This document shows positions 33,685 through 41,490 of a stretch of DNA of 62,943 nt, piece after piece. The stretch's first letter is position 1, and the number at the start of each line of letters is the position of its first letter. Source of the DNA: Anthropogastromicrobium aceti (lineage in GTDB: Bacteria > Bacillota > Clostridia > Lachnospirales > Lachnospiraceae); assembly GCF_025567095.1 (NCBI RefSeq), contig NZ_JAOQJH010000021.1. One strand, given 5' to 3'. The notes below the pieces were generated by a model that was not told the DNA's origin, did not search any database, and was given only the letters and a program-made list of their open reading frames with translations. A program made the position numbers and the translations under genes.

Positions 33685-35334
33685 TTACTGAACAGACGCA
33701 TACCACTCATTTACTTCGTTAGTGATCTGCTCTCCACCAAGAGAATTGAAGTCTTCCACAAACTTATCAAATTCATCCACAGATGCCTCACCAATGATAA
33801 TCTTGTTAAACATCTCATCGCGCATCTTCTCAAGTGTAGACATCTTTTCAGTCATAGTCTCTGTCGGCGCGCCTACAAAACGATTAATCAGAATTCTTCC
33901 ATCTGACTGCATCTCGTCAATGGATGCGTAAGAGCTTGGTGCCGGTCCATAAATTCGCTCCCAGCCCCATACAGACTTTCCATCTTCACTTCCTGAATAA
34001 TAACGCTCAAGCTTATCCCAAATAGATTTTGCTTCACCCGTAAGCTGATCTGTTGTATCATTTGCCATTGCTTCCTGAATATCTCTGTATGCATAAATGT
34101 TCTTTAATGGCATAGAGCATTGTACTGGTGATAATTTCCATACACCCTCAGCTACTGGCGGTGCATAATAAACAGAATTATCTCCTGTCTTACCCCAACA
34201 TTTTTCAATAAACAAATTTGCCATTTTAATTAGTGCCTCTGGATGCTCGAAATCCTTTCTAACAACAAGCCATCTCGTGGTTCCAAGATCCGCCTGAGCT
34301 GATGCCTTTTCATCTCCAGCAGTCGGAATTGGACACGCCGACCATACTGCATCATTGTCCAGATTATAATTTGTCTGGAACTGTACGAGTGACAGCCACT
34401 GCTGACCAAATGTCAATCCACATTTTCCTGCTGCTCCAGCCTCACCTGCCTTACCAGAATCCATAACACCAAACTCAGGATCAATCATACCCTTCTGATA
34501 CAAATCTGCCAAAGTTGCCAGTGCTTCCTTACACTCTGGCTGTGTTGCTCCATAAACCAACTGTCCATCTTTCTCTATCCAGATCGTCGGATATGCACCA
34601 TATGCATTGAAGAATCCCTTCAATCCACCATAACCACCGCCGAATACATTCGGTGAACCTGCAACACCGATTCCATAGGTATTGTTCTCACCATCACCGT
34701 CGGGATCTTCATTTGTAAATTTATCAATAATGGTTAACAGTTCATCCATTGTCTGCGGAATTTCAAGGCCAAACTTGTCTAGCCAGTCCTGACGAATCCA
34801 CATCAAATCCACCGAATCAACTGATCCACCAGTCACTGGAAGACCATACATTTTTCCATCAATTGATGCTGCTAAAAACGGATCTTCGCCTTCCTGCGTC
34901 AATGTTTCCTTTGTAAAATCTGCTGCATACGCTTCATATACATCCGATATATCTGCAATCAAATCTGCCTCTGCTAACTGTACCATCTGTGTTGCCGTAA
35001 CCGACATAATATCTGGCAACTCTCCTGTTGCAATTGTGATATTTATCTTCTGGTTATATTCATCATCACCTTTTACAACCCAATCATATACAACATTAAT
35101 TCCCAACTCATCACGATAAGTATCCAGCCAAAAATTGTCCTCTAATGTCTGTCCAGGAAGATTTCCCAAAGCATAAGTCTCAATTGTATCATCAGTTGCT
35201 CTCACGAAATGTACATCTAGCGTCTCTTCATATTTTCCAAACGGATCTGCCTCAGCTTCACCTGCATATGCTGGTATTCCACTAAGTGCAAAAACGACCG
35301 ATACTGATAACGCTGCTAAACTTCTACTCTTCAT
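33685..35334 (-). CDS. Extracellular solute-binding protein of the 23-35 kb sugar locus
   Basis: This 549-residue LplA-like family 1 binding protein has a signal peptide ending AYA-GEAEAD, without a lipobox cysteine. The mature protein has the two-lobed sugar-binding layout, and DPDGDGENNTYG near 210 resembles a calcium loop found in such proteins. Start ATG at 35334 lies 11 bases after AGGAGG. It is the first gene of a run of eight, on one strand with short gaps, through to 23.4 kb. The size suggests an oligosaccharide ligand; the identity is unknown. Confidence 0.9.
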   Translation of the reverse strand: MKSRSLAALSVSVVFALSGIPAYAGEAEADPFGKYEETLDVHFVRATDDTIETYALGNLPGQTLEDNFWLDTYRDELGINVVYDWVVKGDDEYNQKINITIATGELPDIMSVTATQMVQLAEADLIADISDVYEAYAADFTKETLTQEGEDPFLAASIDGKMYGLPVTGGSVDSVDLMWIRQDWLDKFGLEIPQTMDELLTIIDKFTNEDPDGDGENNTYGIGVAGSPNVFGGGYGGLKGFFNAYGAYPTIWIEKDGQLVYGATQPECKEALATLADLYQKGMIDPEFGVMDSGKAGEAGAAGKCGLTFGQQWLSLVQFQTNYNLDNDAVWSACPIPTAGDEKASAQADLGTTRWLVVRKDFEHPEALIKMANLFIEKCWGKTGDNSVYYAPPVAEGVWKLSPVQCSMPLKNIYAYRDIQEAMANDTTDQLTGEAKSIWDKLERYYSGSEDGKSVWGWERIYGPAPSSYASIDEMQSDGRILINRFVGAPTETMTEKMSTLEKMRDEMFNKIIIGEASVDEFDKFVEDFNSLGGEQITNEVNEWYASVQ

Positions 35335-35634
35335 AAATTTCCAGTCCTCCTATTCTCATGCTTTGAATTTGGGCCCGACAACAGTTTTAATTTACTGTGT
35401 AATTCAGCATTGATTTTGATGATTTAATTATATGTCGTACATACACAAAAATTCAATTGTATTTTTTAGACTTTTATTGTGTTTTTTGTATTTTTATATT
35501 TTAGTTTCGTATGCAATCGTCATTATGCAGTTTATTTCTCTGTTTTTATTCATTTATTTGTTTTTTATTTACCATTTATGTTTTTATTGCAGATTGGCTA
35601 CCCAGACTAAATTTACAACTATACATACAAAAAT
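35335..35634. promoter_or_regulatory. Promoter region of the 23-35 kb sugar locus
   Basis: Minus strand: -35 TTGAAT at 35451-35456, 18-base spacer, -10 TATAAT at 35427-35432. This leaves a leader of about 85 bases before the binding-protein gene. Upstream to 35634 the DNA is very AT-rich with no gene; it is the likely target of the YesN-type activator. No cre box was recognised. Confidence 0.62.
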
Positions 35635-35672
35635 TCCCTCTTCACTGAACTTTCTGGTTCAATAAAGAGGGA
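35635..35672 (-). terminator. Terminator of the azlC-azlD operon
   Basis: TCCCTCTT and AAGAGGGA form the base of a stem, with an inner GAAC/GGTTC pairing. The minus strand continues with ATTTTTGT. It lies 4 bp past the azlD stop. Confidence 0.75.
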
Positions 35673-35676
35673 TTCC

Positions 35677-35982
35677 TCAAATTAACATCTCCGCCGCAAA
35701 CACTATAACGCAGCATATTACTGCTACTATAAACATACTTACACCCTTTCTGGCGGCAATGATTCCTGCTGCTAGTGCCAGCACTCCTGCAATCGGCACA
35801 GCAGTTGTTTCTACAATCGCCGGAAAGGTCATAACCGATAATGTTACATACGGTACATAGAACAAAAATGACTTTAAAAACGGATTTTCAATTTTCTTTC
35901 TGATCAGTGTAAGCGGCACCGCGCGCACGGCAAAGGATACAAGCGCAGACACCATGATATACAAATAAATATTATGCTGCAT
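35677..35982 (-). CDS. azlD: AzlD-family branched-chain amino acid transporter subunit
   Basis: This small membrane protein (101 residues, about four helices) works with AzlC in export of branched-chain amino acids and analogues in Bacillus. The motif RAVPLTLIRKKIENPFLKSF is typical. The ATG at 35982 lies inside the end of azlC (11-bp overlap) with GGAG upstream, so the two are translationally coupled. Confidence 0.9.
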   Translation of the reverse strand: MQHNIYLYIMVSALVSFAVRAVPLTLIRKKIENPFLKSFLFYVPYVTLSVMTFPAIVETTAVPIAGVLALAAGIIAARKGVSMFIVAVICCVIVFAAEMLI

Positions 35983-36703
35983 CGTTTTTTTCTCCTTCCT
36001 GCGTTTCGTCCTTCACTGGAAACAGTACTGCGGCTGCCCCTGCAATTACAATTGTCAAGATGATAGTTCTCATACTTGCAGACAGCGTTTTCGTGACTGG
36101 AAGCCATGTAAACAGGCCACTGAATACAAAACTAATCAAAACAACACCGCCTAAAACCTTGTTTTTCTTTGTAGGCGGAATGACGATTGCCAAAAACATG
36201 CCATACAATGCAACACTAAGCGCACTTACAGCAGAAGCCGGCAGGATATTTCCCGCAACAATTCCTATTGCTGTTGCAGATGACCATGCCGGCAGTGCGA
36301 GCGCCATTGCTCCATAAGTATAGAATGGGTTCACATTTCCAGGTCTTGCAATGGAGATTCCAAAAATCTCATCTGTAATGCCAAATCCAACTAATACACG
36401 GTGGATAAGCGGTGCATCTGATGCAAAACGTTGGCTTAACGCACAGCTCATCAAAAGATATCTTGCGTTTGTTATAAGAATGACGAGTGCCATCTCTATG
36501 TAAGGCGCACCTGCCTCTATTACAGTAAATTCTGCATACTCACCTGCTGATGCATGATTGAGCATACTTGATAAAAAACCCTGAAATGGGGTTAGTCCTG
36601 CTTTTCTTGCCATAATTCCAAGTGAAAATGCAACTGCGAAATAGGCAAGTGCAATGGGGATGCTGTCATACATCCCCTTGCTGAATGCTCTCTTGTTACT
36701 CAT
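35972..36703 (-). CDS. azlC: AzlC-family branched-chain amino acid transporter subunit
   Basis: This 243-residue integral membrane protein is the large subunit of the AzlCD exporter. It has about seven to eight helices and the family text IPIALAYFAVAFSLGIMARK and FGITDEIFGIS. Start ATG at 36703 lies 8 bp after the GH43-like gene, with a weak site. Co-transcription with a glycosidase is odd; ilvE and leuA at 4-8 kb are functionally related but distant. Confidence 0.92.
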   Translation of the reverse strand: MSNKRAFSKGMYDSIPIALAYFAVAFSLGIMARKAGLTPFQGFLSSMLNHASAGEYAEFTVIEAGAPYIEMALVILITNARYLLMSCALSQRFASDAPLIHRVLVGFGITDEIFGISIARPGNVNPFYTYGAMALALPAWSSATAIGIVAGNILPASAVSALSVALYGMFLAIVIPPTKKNKVLGGVVLISFVFSGLFTWLPVTKTLSASMRTIILTIVIAGAAAVLFPVKDETQEGEKNDAA

Positions 36704-36711
36704 TGTACTGC

Positions 36712-37677
36712 TTACTGCCAGCCCTTATCTGACCAGTCATGGTCTTTAATGCGCTGATACTCCTCCATGGAAATTTTAAGAATGGTTCCGTGCTTAAAAC
36801 CATATGGGAACGAAAATGCAGCGTCACTTCTTACAAAGTTTCCGCTTGCTAAACTGTCCGCTACAAATGGCACATACCCTTGTCCTGCACCCGGCACACC
36901 ATAGTAATCTAAGAAAAGACACCATCTGCCATCCTCTAACTTAACAGCTGTTGCTGCCTCATATTTGCCTTCCTCGATGGCCTCCATACTCTTATCAAAC
37001 GCTTCAATTCTTGTATATGGTCCTGTTATCTCATCAGCACGAAGAAGCAGGATACGACCTGGATTACGAGAACATTTAACAAATAAGTAATAGCTTCCAT
37101 CTTCCTCGTAAAGTGCGGAATCAATTATATCATGTTCTTTCCACTCATACAAAATTTCCGGCTTTGAAAATTCTTTAAAATCCTTTGTGCGGCTATAAAA
37201 AATTGCCTTATCACCGTAATTATTTCTTGCATGTGAAGAAGACCAGTGCACAACATAATCTCCTGCCTTTTTATCATAAATAACATCTGGTGCCCATAAA
37301 CAGCCAAACTGCTCGTCTCCGATCTTTGCAAGGCGCTGCTCCGTCCAGTTTACCAGATCATCTGACTCCCATATTGCAAGGCTTTTACTTCCGTTATGAC
37401 CGATCTCATCCCATGAATGATGATACTGTCCGCGCATTCCATAGGATAAGCTTAAATCTGTTGCCAAGATAACAAATTTTTCCTTTCCGGTCTGTGGATC
37501 TTTGCAGCGCGTTACAGTAAAATCACGCACTCCCTTATCACCATAATAAGCCCAAAGAACTGGCGCACCGCCATTTACCTCTTCCCAGTTAAAGCCGTCC
37601 TTGCTTACGCCAAAATAGACCTGCTCTCCATCCGGCGTTGTCTTTTCTCTAAAATGTACAAATAAATATGCCTGCAT
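36712..37677 (-). CDS. GH43-like glycoside hydrolase (five-bladed propeller), cytoplasmic
   Basis: This 321-residue leaderless protein has the repeating pattern of GH43/GH62-type beta-propellers: RDFTVTRCKDPQTGKEKF, CLWAPDVIYDKKAGDYVVHW, IDSALYEEDGSYYLFVKC and ATAVKLEDGRWCLFLDYYG. The D in APDV and later acidic residues match the propeller catalytic layout. It probably removes arabinose, xylose or galactose from imported oligosaccharides. Start ATG at 37677 follows AGGAGG at about 14 bases, a long spacing; the frame stays open upstream through a structured leader without a better site. The gene precedes azlCD in one operon. Confidence 0.78.
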   Translation of the reverse strand: MQAYLFVHFREKTTPDGEQVYFGVSKDGFNWEEVNGGAPVLWAYYGDKGVRDFTVTRCKDPQTGKEKFVILATDLSLSYGMRGQYHHSWDEIGHNGSKSLAIWESDDLVNWTEQRLAKIGDEQFGCLWAPDVIYDKKAGDYVVHWSSSHARNNYGDKAIFYSRTKDFKEFSKPEILYEWKEHDIIDSALYEEDGSYYLFVKCSRNPGRILLLRADEITGPYTRIEAFDKSMEAIEEGKYEAATAVKLEDGRWCLFLDYYGVPGAGQGYVPFVADSLASGNFVRSDAAFSFPYGFKHGTILKISMEEYQRIKDHDWSDKGWQ

Positions 37678-37703
37678 CTTTTTTTCGTTACCTCCTTGTT
37701 TCC

Positions 37704-37773
37704 ATGGGGACAGGGACAGTGGCTTTTTTACTGGGTACACTGGCTCTATTCTTGTCCCTATTCTTATCCCCAT
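37704..37773 (-). promoter_or_regulatory. Structured leader with GGGGACA/TGTCCCC palindromes
   Basis: The 100-base leader of the GH43-like gene folds back on itself: ATGGGGAtaagaataGGGACA at the 5' side pairs with TGTCCCTGTCCCCAT at the 3' side, enclosing an inner CAGTG/CACTG stem. The 5' side also repeats GGGAYAAGAAT. The palindrome resembles that of the terminator at 53.16 kb. Confidence 0.55.
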
Positions 37774-37791
37774 TATTTTCCCATTTCTCCT

Positions 37792-37820
37792 ATCATAGCA
37801 CAGCAAAAATAGAAAAACAA
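37792..37820 (-). promoter_or_regulatory. Promoter of the GH43-azlCD operon
   Basis: Minus strand: -35 TTGTTT at 37815-37820, 17-base spacer, -10 TATGAT at 37792-37797. Confidence 0.55.
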
Positions 37821-37830
37821 TGATGAAAAA

Positions 37831-37866
37831 ACTCCCCCGTGGCTTATTTAAAAGTCATGAGGGAGT
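37831..37866 (-). terminator. Terminator of the bioB-bioY operon
   Basis: A stem ACTCCCTCATG/CACGGGGGAGT is followed by TTTTTT on the minus strand, about 50 bp past bioY. Confidence 0.85.
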
Positions 37867-37917
37867 GTAATTAACTATTTTTATTTTTTTAATTTTTAAT
37901 TATGTCTATTCTACTGG

Positions 37918-38463
37918 TTACGCCGGAAGCAGGCTGCTTCTCCTTAATGCTATAAAAACAACCTTACCCAGTGCAATTGCAATCACCATCTTGAGTAAAT
38001 CAAATGGGATAAATGGCATTACACATACGCTAAATGCATAGCTTACTGTACACTGTGCCTGGATTACAAACCAAACTGTTCCAAACAGATAAGCAATTGC
38101 TGTTCCGGCTACCATACCAACAAAGCTCCAAACAATGTTTCTGTTTGTCTTTTCCAGAACAATTCCGCTGATTAAGGCAAGCAGAATAAATCCTACAAGA
38201 TAACCGCCTGTCGGGCCTGCCAGCTTTGCAATACCGCCTGTATAACCAGAAAATACAGGAAGTCCAACCACACCAAGAAGCATATAAATCAGATAGCTGA
38301 TACAGCCTTTCTTTGCGCCAAGCAGGTAAACAGTCAGGTAAATTACCAGATTCGTAAAGGAGATCGGAACTGCTCCGATCGGGATGGACATTGGTCCCAA
38401 AATACACATAAGTGCCGCCATAATCGCACACATTGTCATTGTCTTGACAGATTCATTTCTCAT
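37918..38463 (-). CDS. bioY: Biotin transporter BioY (S component)
   Basis: This 181-residue membrane protein has about six helices and binds biotin for uptake, alone or with an ECF energising module. The family region GLPVFSGYTGGIAKLAGPTGGY is present in two consecutive segments around residues 66-87. Start ATG at 38463 follows AGAGAGGTAATAAATAATC. It is co-transcribed with bioB, 18 bp downstream of it, under a BirA-type operator. Confidence 0.95.
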   Translation of the reverse strand: MRNESVKTMTMCAIMAALMCILGPMSIPIGAVPISFTNLVIYLTVYLLGAKKGCISYLIYMLLGVVGLPVFSGYTGGIAKLAGPTGGYLVGFILLALISGIVLEKTNRNIVWSFVGMVAGTAIAYLFGTVWFVIQAQCTVSYAFSVCVMPFIPFDLLKMVIAIALGKVVFIALRRSSLLPA

Positions 38464-38481
38464 GATTATTTATTACCTCTC

Positions 38482-39477
38482 TTACTTTGCTGTTTTTTGA
38501 GTCTTCTCATACTCTGGTGTCACATTTCTTCCGATTCCCTCAAGCATTTTTTTATCGCTTCGAATTGTTGCACAGGCAACTGTTGTCAGCATATTTCCTG
38601 TGATCGTTGCTGATACACCAGATTCAAATGCAAGCTCTCCATCATTTGTCAAAAGTGCACGTCCCGCGCCAAGGCGAATATCTGCCGTTGGATTAATATA
38701 GCGGAACAACGCAACAGTACGCAAAATATCAGGTTCCGAAATACGTTCAAGATTCTCAAGTGGTGTGCCTTTGATCGGCATCAGTGAGTTTATCGGAATT
38801 GAATCGACACCGCACTCAAAAAGACTTACTGCCATATCAATACGATCCTCCCACGTCTCACCCATACCAATGATTCCGCCGGAACAGACATACATACCCT
38901 CTTCCTTTACCATCTTTAATGTGGCAATCTTTTGCTCATATGTATGTGTCGTGCAGATCTGTGGAAAATAACGTTTTGAGGTCTCAATATTGTGATGGTA
39001 GCTTGACACACCTGCCTCATGCAGTCGGTGAAGCTGCTCTCTTGTCAGAAAACCCATTGAAGCACAAAGATCAATGCGACATTCCTTCTTCATCGTCTCA
39101 TACGCGTGAATGGCCTTTTCAAACTCCTCACCTGTAAGTGCCTTTCCTGCCGTAACGATTGAGAAACGATCTACGCCCTCTCTCTCATTCATCTTACAGG
39201 CTTCTATAATCTGCTCCTCCGGTAAAAAGCCATATACCTCACAATCTGTGTGATGATGAGCTGACTGCGCACAATACTTACAGTCCTCAGGGCAGCGTCC
39301 GCTTCTTCCATTAATGATAGAACAAAGATCTACCTTATCTCCTACAAAATGCTCACGGATTTTATCCGCTCCTTTGCACAGGTCATCTAAATCGCAGTCC
39401 AGAAAAAAAGACAGATCATCTTTTCTTGTCAGTCTCTTTCCTTCAATAATCTCCTCTGCCAGCTTTTGCATATCCAT
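38482..39477 (-). CDS. bioB: Biotin synthase
   Basis: This 331-residue radical-SAM enzyme inserts sulfur into dethiobiotin. The 4Fe-4S motif is CPEDCKYC, followed by AQSAHH, and later GGIIGMGE and the substrate-site text ADIRLGAGR are present. Start ATG at 39477 follows GGAGGAAAAAAC. The rest of the pathway (bioA/D/F) is not here, so the organism may make biotin from imported precursors or use genes elsewhere. With bioY it forms a biotin-repressed unit. Confidence 0.95.
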   Translation of the reverse strand: MDMQKLAEEIIEGKRLTRKDDLSFFLDCDLDDLCKGADKIREHFVGDKVDLCSIINGRSGRCPEDCKYCAQSAHHHTDCEVYGFLPEEQIIEACKMNEREGVDRFSIVTAGKALTGEEFEKAIHAYETMKKECRIDLCASMGFLTREQLHRLHEAGVSSYHHNIETSKRYFPQICTTHTYEQKIATLKMVKEEGMYVCSGGIIGMGETWEDRIDMAVSLFECGVDSIPINSLMPIKGTPLENLERISEPDILRTVALFRYINPTADIRLGAGRALLTNDGELAFESGVSATITGNMLTTVACATIRSDKKMLEGIGRNVTPEYEKTQKTAK

Positions 39478-39508
39478 GTTTTTTCCTCCTCCCGGCAAAT
39501 TCGAATTG

Positions 39509-39563
39509 ATTGTACTCTTTTTTATTTTAAATGTCAACCCATTTTTATTTTTTAGTTAACATT
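39509..39563 (-). promoter_or_regulatory. Promoter and BirA operator of bioB-bioY
   Basis: Minus strand: AATGTTAACT (39554-39563) and GGTTGACATT (39530-39539) form an inverted repeat with a 14-base spacer, as in BirA boxes. The right half contains the -35 TTGACA (39532-39537), followed by 17 bases and the -10 TACAAT (39509-39514). Biotin-loaded BirA would therefore block the polymerase. Confidence 0.8.
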
Positions 39564-39581
39564 TTGCAGATAAAACTACTG

Positions 39582-39626
39582 TTCACGCGTCATGTTACGA
39601 AAGCCCTTAGGTGTAATGGTTTTCAC
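39582..39626 (-). repeat. Dispersed repeat, copy 3
   Basis: The minus strand reads GTGAAAACCATTACACCTAA, then GGGCTTTCGTAACATGACGC, then GTGAA. It is the longest copy: its first half matches 351-386 and its second half matches 3547-3575. It lies 5 bp past the aldehyde dehydrogenase remnant. Confidence 0.6.
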
Positions 39627-39630
39627 ATAA

Positions 39631-40018
39631 CTATTTTAAAAATAAGCAAAGCAGCTTCTTCTTCCACGTTTGATACGGACGATATCTAATGGGCAGATCT
39701 ATCCACGTTTTCTTATCTACAATGCTTTTGTAATGAGTAAAGGTGTCAAATCCTGTTTTTCCATGATAACTTCCCATACCGCTTTCACCAAAGCCGCCAA
39801 ACGGCATCTCGCTTGTTGCCAGATGAATCAGCGTGTCATTGATACAGCCGCCGCCAAATCCAATTTTTTCAATTACACTTTTGGCTGCGCACTTATCCTG
39901 TGTAAAAATATAAAGTGCCAGTGGGTGTGACATACTGCGAATTGTATCAACTGCCTCATCAATAAAGTCATAAGTCCCGCTGCTTTTTGACTAACTTTTC
40001 GATTTCTGTCTGTGTCAT
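39631..40018 (-). pseudogene. Aldehyde dehydrogenase remnant with large internal deletion
   Basis: The segment keeps only the two ends of an aldehyde dehydrogenase of about 450 residues. From the ATG at 40018 it encodes the family-like start MTQTEIEKLVKKQRD, then hits a stop. In another frame it continues TYDFIDEAVDTIRSMSHPLA and the C-terminal region with FGGGCINDTLIHLATSEMPF and GGFGESGMGSYHGK, ending at 39631. The middle of the protein, including the catalytic cysteine region, is missing. This is best explained by one deletion of about 1 kb that also broke the frame. A ribosome binding site (GGGGGAG) still precedes the start. Confidence 0.85.
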
Positions 40019-40064
40019 GATTATATCTCTCCCCCAAAATTTTCCCCTTTTAGAAAGATAAGAC

Positions 40065-40331
40065 TTATGCCATATACATGATAACAACAAACAATAAATT
40101 ATTATTTGTCGTTCTTACATCCTCTAGCATCTCCATAAGCTTTGTAAACGGGCCGATATTTCCGCCTATAACGATCTCTATTTTTAATGGCTTGTCCCAT
40201 GCTTGTAAAATACCATGAAGCTCCTCAAGCTCACTATTATAATCTGTCGGCATTCCTTTAAGACGTCCGAAACGCTTCAGCGCATCCTCCTCTGTCTTTA
40301 ATCTTACCAGATCAATTCGTATTTTTTCCAT
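40065..40331 (-). CDS. Barstar-like small protein (orphan)
   Basis: This 88-residue acidic protein starts at ATG 40331 after GGAGGAAGTGATT. The order of an N-terminal strand (KIRIDLVRL), a helix, GMPTDYNSELEELHGIL, a KPLKIEIV strand and a long helix followed by FVVIMYMA matches the barstar fold. The segment corresponds to the YYGENLDALWD region of barstar. Barnase-facing positions such as the W and D are not conserved. No ribonuclease toxin gene is adjacent. It may be an immunity or regulatory protein; the family call is by pattern only. Confidence 0.6.
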   Translation of the reverse strand: MEKIRIDLVRLKTEEDALKRFGRLKGMPTDYNSELEELHGILQAWDKPLKIEIVIGGNIGPFTKLMEMLEDVRTTNNNLLFVVIMYMA

Positions 40332-40431
40332 AATCACTTCCTCCAACATTATCCACATTTGAATACAAAACAGCAATCGTGTTTTGTTTATATTGATCTA
40401 TTATAGCTGTTTTGTGTGTCTTTTTCAACCA

Positions 40432-41349
40432 TTATAATCCTGTATCATCAAACTGCGGAATAAAGCTTTCCTTTGCAGTCTCACCTTCTTGTACAAATCC
40501 ATTTTCCACACCCAAATCAATTGCATAGTCCACAACCTCATCATATTCCTTCTGTGTGATCGTGCGGCCAAGATTTTTAAAGCGCTTCTCAATTCCCGGC
40601 ATCGGTGTGTATTGGTTCATAATACTTATATAGATCTGATCACCGTATGTCTCATATAGATAACGAATAGCTTCTTTTGACTCTTTTATATGGCCTGGCA
40701 AAATCAAATGACGCACAATCACACCTCGCTTCATCATATCTCTCTCATCAAATTTTGCATCTCCAGTTTGCTTTACCATCTGTGCAAGAGCACGCTTTGC
40801 TACCTCTGGATAATCTGGTGCATTAGAATAGCGCGCAGCCATCTCACTGCTTATATACTTAAAATCCGGCAAAAAAATATCCACAATTCCATCAAGTGCC
40901 TCAATTGCCTCAACCTTTTCATATCCGCTCGAGTTATAGACAATTGGAATTGTCAATCCACTCTTCCTTGCTCGCTTTATGCTCTCAATGACAATTGGCA
41001 GATAATGGCCTGCCGTCACGAGATTGATATTATTTGCTTTTTTTTCCTGAAGCTCCATGTAAATCTCGCAAAGCCTATCTTGTGTAATTGTCCTGCCAGA
41101 ATGACCAAGCGCAATTTCTCTATTCTGACAATATACACAGCCTAAATTACAGCCTGAAAAAAATACAGCTCCTGATCCCTCATCACCAGAGATGCATGGC
41201 TCCTCCCACATATGAAGGGCAGCTCTTGCTGCCGTTATTGTGTTTCCAACTTTACAGGCGCCAAAACCACGCGTACGGTCAGCACCACACTCACGCGGAC
41301 ACAGCCTGCAATTAGTCCAGTCTATTGTAAAATGCTTATTTTCTTCCAT
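40432..41349 (-). CDS. Radical SAM protein, PflX/PflA-like
   Basis: This 305-residue enzyme of the COG1313 type resembles pyruvate formate-lyase activating enzymes. The radical-SAM motif is SGCNLGCVYCQN near 66-77, and two N-terminal cysteine pairs (CRLCPRECG, then GACKVG) form a probable extra metal site. PGHIKESKEAIRYLYETYGD is typical of the C-terminal half. Substrate unknown. Start ATG at 41349 follows GGAGACAAAAA. It is a single gene; the divergent GH5 gene lies 141 bp away. Confidence 0.88.
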   Translation of the reverse strand: MEENKHFTIDWTNCRLCPRECGADRTRGFGACKVGNTITAARAALHMWEEPCISGDEGSGAVFFSGCNLGCVYCQNREIALGHSGRTITQDRLCEIYMELQEKKANNINLVTAGHYLPIVIESIKRARKSGLTIPIVYNSSGYEKVEAIEALDGIVDIFLPDFKYISSEMAARYSNAPDYPEVAKRALAQMVKQTGDAKFDERDMMKRGVIVRHLILPGHIKESKEAIRYLYETYGDQIYISIMNQYTPMPGIEKRFKNLGRTITQKEYDEVVDYAIDLGVENGFVQEGETAKESFIPQFDDTGL

Positions 41350-41490
41350 TTTTTGTCTCCATATTTAACTTTTTCTTACAATTCCCAAAAAGCAGTTGTG
41401 TTTCTCTCAAAAAGCTATATGATAGAATTGATTGTAATGATTTTACTTTATTACCACTTACCCATTATACTTTATCATGGAGGTGCTATC

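Noticed and set aside
39578..39630. A short GTG-started frame ending GFRNMTREQ in repeat copy 3, and a similar frame in copy 2
   Set aside because: Neither has a ribosome binding site or a shared start, and copy 1 does not keep the frame. The similarity is at DNA level.
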